The notes below the pieces were generated by a model. It saw only the letters and a program-made list of their open reading frames with translations, made no database searches and was not told the DNA's origin. A stretch of DNA of 8,988 nt, from NCBI GenBank assembly GCA_023393575.1, contig JAEWKX010000411.1, positions 1 to 8,988 on the forward strand, in the 5' to 3' direction. Positions 5,672 through 8,988 of the stretch are shown here, piece by piece (position 1 is the stretch's first letter; each line of letters starts with the position of its first letter). The translations under genes and the position numbers were made by a program. The stretch comes from Pseudomonadota bacterium. Its GTDB lineage: Bacteria; Pseudomonadota; Alphaproteobacteria; Rhizobiales; Rhizobiaceae.

Positions 5672-7255
5672 TCACGCCGCCTTGGCGACGTGATACTCCT
5701 TGATCGCCGCCATCCTGATCGCCGGATAGCGCTCCGCCTCGTATCGAAGCGAGAAGGCATCCTGAGCCATGAAGACGGGATCGCCGTCGAGGTCCCTGCA
5801 GATATCGCCGCGGCGCTGGTTCATGAACTTCTCGAGTTCCGCCGGCTGGTCCGCCGATATCCAGCGGCAGACCGAGAACCGTGCCATCTCGAACGAGACC
5901 GGCAACCCGTACTCTGCCGAGAGGCGCTCCTTCAGGACGTCGAGCTGCAACGCGCCCACGACACCGACGATGGCCGGCGACCCGTCCTCGGGCTGGAAGA
6001 GCTGGACGACGCCCTCCTCCGCCATCTGCTGCAGCGCTTCCTTCAGCTTCTTCGCCTTCATGGCATCCTCGAGGCGCACGCGGCGCAGGATCTCGGGCGA
6101 AAAGTTCGGCACGCCCTGGAAGACCAGAGCCTCGCCCTCGGTCAGGGTGTCGCCGATGCGAAGCGTGCCGTGGTTCGGGATACCCACGACGTCGCCTGCA
6201 TAGGCCGTGTCGGCCAATTGGCGCTGCGAGGCGAAGAAGAATTGCGGCGCCGTGAGGCCGAGCTGCTTGCCCGTGCGCGCGAGACGCGCCTTCATGCCGC
6301 GCTCAAGCTTGCCGGAACATATGCGCGCAAAGGCAATGCGGTCGCGATGGTTCGGGTCCATGTTCGCCTGGATCTTGAAGACGAAGGCCGTCATCTTGTC
6401 CTCGCTGGCATGGACCGTCCGGATGTCCGCCACCTGGTCACGCGGCGGCGGAGCATAGGCGCCGAGCGCATTGATCAAGTCGCGGACACCGAAGTTGCGC
6501 AGAGCCGAGCCGAAAAACACCGGGGTCATGTGCCCCTCCAGGAAGGACTCCCGGTCGAAGGGACGGCAGGCCTCCCTGGCAAGCTCCGTCTCTTCGATGA
6601 ATGCCTCACGCTCGTTTTCCGGAAGCCTGTCGGCGACGCTCTTCGGGCCGTTTACCGGCAGAGGCTCGACCTGGGTATCGGAGCCCCGGAAGGTGTTGTT
6701 GGCGAGGTTGTAGGAGCCGCAGAAGGTCTTCGAGCGCCCCACCGGCCAGGTGACCGGGGCGGTATCGAGCGCCAGCTTCACCTCGACCTCATCCAGGATC
6801 TCGAACGGATCGCGGCTTTCGCGGTCCATCTTGTTGATGAAGGTGATGATCGGAATATCGCGCATGCGGCAGACTTCAAAGAGTTTCAGCGTGCGCGGCT
6901 CGATACCCTTGGCGGCATCGATGACCATGACGGCCGCGTCCACCGCGGTCAGCGTCCGGTAGGTGTCGTCCGCGAAATCCTCGTGGCCCGGCGTATCGAG
7001 AATATTGAAGACATTGCCTTCATACTCGAAGGTCATCACCGAGGTGACGACGGAGATGCCGCGTTCGCGCTCGATCTTCATCCAGTCCGAGCGGGTCTGG
7101 ATGCGGTCCTTCTTCGCCTTCACCTCGCCGGCAAGCTGGATCGCACCGCCGAACAGAAGCAGCTTTTCGGTGAGCGTGGTCTTGCCCGCGTCGGGGTGAG
7201 CGATGATCGCAAAGGTGCGGCGGCGGGAGACCGCCTCGGCGAGAGTTTCAGCCAT
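5672..7255 (-). CDS. prfC: Peptide chain release factor 3 (RF3)
   Basis: RF3 is a translational GTPase that removes RF1 or RF2 from the ribosome after peptide release and contributes to post-termination quality control. The 527 residues match the family (E. coli 529). The G domain shows G1 AHPDAGKTT (19-27), the switch I region ERGISVVTS (64-72), G3 DTPGHEDF (87-94), G4 NKMDRE (141-146) and G5 GSA (249-251). The RF3-specific insert and the C-terminal domains follow, including VVGALQLDVLKERLSAEYG and the tail MNQRRGDICRDLDGDPVFMA. The EF-G-type domain IV is absent, which separates it from EF-G. The start at ATG 7255 gives the normal N-terminus; only a weak AGGA lies about 10 bases upstream. 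The gene is divergent from dut across an 84-bp spacer and convergent with otsA. Nothing is missing. Confidence 0.97.
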   Translation of the reverse strand: MAETLAEAVSRRRTFAIIAHPDAGKTTLTEKLLLFGGAIQLAGEVKAKKDRIQTRSDWMKIERERGISVVTSVMTFEYEGNVFNILDTPGHEDFADDTYRTLTAVDAAVMVIDAAKGIEPRTLKLFEVCRMRDIPIITFINKMDRESRDPFEILDEVEVKLALDTAPVTWPVGRSKTFCGSYNLANNTFRGSDTQVEPLPVNGPKSVADRLPENEREAFIEETELAREACRPFDRESFLEGHMTPVFFGSALRNFGVRDLINALGAYAPPPRDQVADIRTVHASEDKMTAFVFKIQANMDPNHRDRIAFARICSGKLERGMKARLARTGKQLGLTAPQFFFASQRQLADTAYAGDVVGIPNHGTLRIGDTLTEGEALVFQGVPNFSPEILRRVRLEDAMKAKKLKEALQQMAEEGVVQLFQPEDGSPAIVGVVGALQLDVLKERLSAEYGLPVSFEMARFSVCRWISADQPAELEKFMNQRRGDICRDLDGDPVFMAQDAFSLRYEAERYPAIRMAAIKEYHVAKAA

Positions 7256-7325
7256 ATCCGGTAAATCCTGTCAGTTGCCGCGTATCTAGCGATTTGGCCG
7301 CCTTTATGCAATTCACCTCCGAAAC

Positions 7326-7332
7326 AAAGGAG
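7326..7332 (+). promoter_or_regulatory. Ribosome binding site of dut
   Basis: AAAGGAG lies seven bases before ATG 7340 and fixes the start. The remainder of the divergent spacer (7256-7325) shows no clear -10/-35 pair on the dut strand. Confidence 0.7.
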
Positions 7333-7339
7333 CTTTCGC

Positions 7340-7804
7340 ATGCGCGACGTCATCGGGCCGGTTCTCAAGCTTGTACGGCTGCCCCACGGGGCGCAGCTAC
7401 CGCTGCCCAGCTACGCGACCCATGGGGCGGCCGGAATGGATCTGCGGGCAGCCGTCGCGGAGGAGGAGACGCTGATCCTCGAACCGGGGCAGCGGGGGCT
7501 GGTGCCGACCGGCTTCATATTCGAAATTCCCGAAGGCTTCGAGGCCCAGGTCCGGCCGCGTTCCGGCCTTGCCCTCAAGCACGGCATCACCTGCCTCAAC
7601 ACGCCCGGAACGATCGACAGCGACTATCGTGGCGAGGTGAAGGTACTGCTCGTCAATCTCGGCGAGGAAGACTTCGCAATCTCCCGCGGAATGCGCATCG
7701 CGCAGATGGTCGTCGCACCCGTGACACGGGTGTGGGTTCACGAGGTTGACGAGGCCGGAGAAACCATGCGGGGTGCCGGCGGATTCGGATCGACCGGAGT
7801 CTGA
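7340..7804 (+). CDS. dut: dUTP diphosphatase (dUTPase)
   Basis: This homotrimeric, Mg-dependent enzyme splits dUTP to dUMP and pyrophosphate, keeping uracil out of DNA and supplying dUMP for dTMP synthesis. All five family motifs are present in the 154-residue protein: AAGMDLRA (30-37), [10 protein letters not shown] (73-82), [10 protein letters not shown] (90-99) with the catalytic Asp93, RIAQMV (119-124), and the flexible C-terminal arm [10 protein letters not shown] (144-153) that closes over the nucleotide. Length and motif spacing are normal. In E. coli and many proteobacteria dut is directly downstream of coaBC (dfp); here the two are on the same strand but 4.9 kb apart, with the amidotransferase, otsBA and prfC between them. 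Confidence 0.97.
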   Translation: MRDVIGPVLKLVRLPHGAQLPLPSYATHGAAGMDLRAAVAEEETLILEPGQRGLVPTGFIFEIPEGFEAQVRPRSGLALKHGITCLNTPGTIDSDYRGEVKVLLVNLGEEDFAISRGMRIAQMVVAPVTRVWVHEVDEAGETMRGAGGFGSTGV

Positions 7805-7903
7805 CCGCGCAATGTGCTGCCTCGGCGGGCGCAGGGCATGGAACAAAATTCCGCGCATTCCGTCGGAAGCAACGGCTGTTCGCTGGCCTTCCGGTGCAAG
7901 GGG

Positions 7904-7927
7904 CTCTAGTTTGTCCGCATACTAGGG
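7904..7927 (+). promoter_or_regulatory. Hairpin covering the cysK ribosome binding site
   Basis: CTCTAGT (7904-7910) can pair with ACTAGGG (7921-7927) over seven base pairs (one G-U) around a 10-base loop. The right arm includes the GGG of the cysK ribosome binding site GGGAGA (7925-7930), so the stem would partly hide it; equally, the CTAGT/ACTAG dyad could be a DNA operator. A longer-range repeat, CGGAAG (7864-7869) with CTTCCG (7888-7893), lies just upstream. I recognise no known riboswitch class in the 131-bp dut-cysK spacer. Confidence 0.35.
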
Positions 7928-7935
7928 AGAGCACC

Positions 7936-8904
<969 letters not shown>

Positions 8905-8909
8905 CGACA

Positions 8910-8988
8910 GCGAGCGAGTAGCGAGTAGCGAGTAGCGAGTAGCGAGTAGCGAGTAGCGAGTAGCGAGTAGCGAGTAGCGAGTAGCGAG
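8910..8988. repeat. Perfect 7-bp tandem repeat (GCGAGTA), cut by the window edge
   Basis: Starting six bases after the cysK stop, a partial GCGA (8910-8913) is followed by ten exact GCGAGTA units (8914-8983) and a partial GCGAG reaching the last base. On the plus strand every frame hits TAG each 21 bases. On the minus strand all three frames stay open and read the heptapeptide YSLLATR over and over, because 7 is not a multiple of 3. The true copy number is unknown, since the array runs off the edge. Confidence 0.95.

Noticed and set aside
5690..7264. 524-residue open frame on the plus strand opposite prfC
   Set aside because: It lies almost wholly antisense to an intact, motif-complete RF3 gene. 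Its translation is Arg/Leu/Val/Asp-rich without any recognisable domain, as expected for the antisense shadow of a GC-rich gene.
7894..7935. Upstream in-frame ATG that would lengthen CysK by 14 residues
   Set aside because: There is no ribosome binding site at that ATG and the extra residues do not match CysK N-termini. ATG 7936 has GGGAGA at the right distance.
8910..8988. CRISPR array or replication-origin iterons
   Set aside because: The units are 7 bp, directly abutting with no spacers. Iterons are longer and come with a rep gene, and none is present.

Overview
This 9-kb window looks like ordinary chromosomal DNA from an alphaproteobacterium, most likely of the Rhizobiales. The sequence is GC-rich, codons mostly end in G or C, most genes carry GGAG-type ribosome binding sites, and the proteins (CoaBC, the YafJ-like amidotransferase, OtsA/OtsB, RF3, dUTPase, CysK) read like rhizobial family members. 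The taxonomic placement is an inference from protein flavour, not from a search.

Layout, left to right. Positions 1-357 hold the C-terminal end of an M20-type zinc amidohydrolase that enters from the left edge. Positions 435-1072 (minus strand) hold two small basic, alanine-rich hypothetical proteins. After a 120-bp divergent spacer comes coaBC (1193-2404, plus), the bifunctional coenzyme A synthesis enzyme. Its stop codon overlaps tail to tail with that of a class II glutamine amidotransferase on the minus strand (2401-3195). A divergent 186-bp spacer with a hairpin and a possible promoter leads to the trehalose operon. In it otsB (3382-4224) is interrupted by an in-frame TAG and otsA (4221-5594) is intact, starting with TTG on the otsB stop codon. 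prfC (peptide chain release factor 3) lies at 5672-7255 on the minus strand and is divergent from dut (dUTPase, 7340-7804). cysK (cysteine synthase, 7936-8904) follows, and the window ends inside a perfect 7-bp tandem repeat.

Functionally the genes are mostly housekeeping: CoA synthesis, nucleotide-pool sanitation, translation termination and cysteine synthesis, plus an osmoprotectant module. otsA and otsB together should make trehalose from UDP-glucose and glucose-6-phosphate. As written, only the first step is encoded intact.

I found no phage, transposon, CRISPR, defence, secretion or biosynthetic-cluster signature, and no convincing undescribed system. The observations most worth checking are the amber codon at the conserved catalytic-lysine position of otsB, the heptanucleotide array at the right edge, the possible hairpin over the cysK ribosome binding site, and a strong Shine-Dalgarno sequence on the minus strand near 684-690 with no start codon after it.
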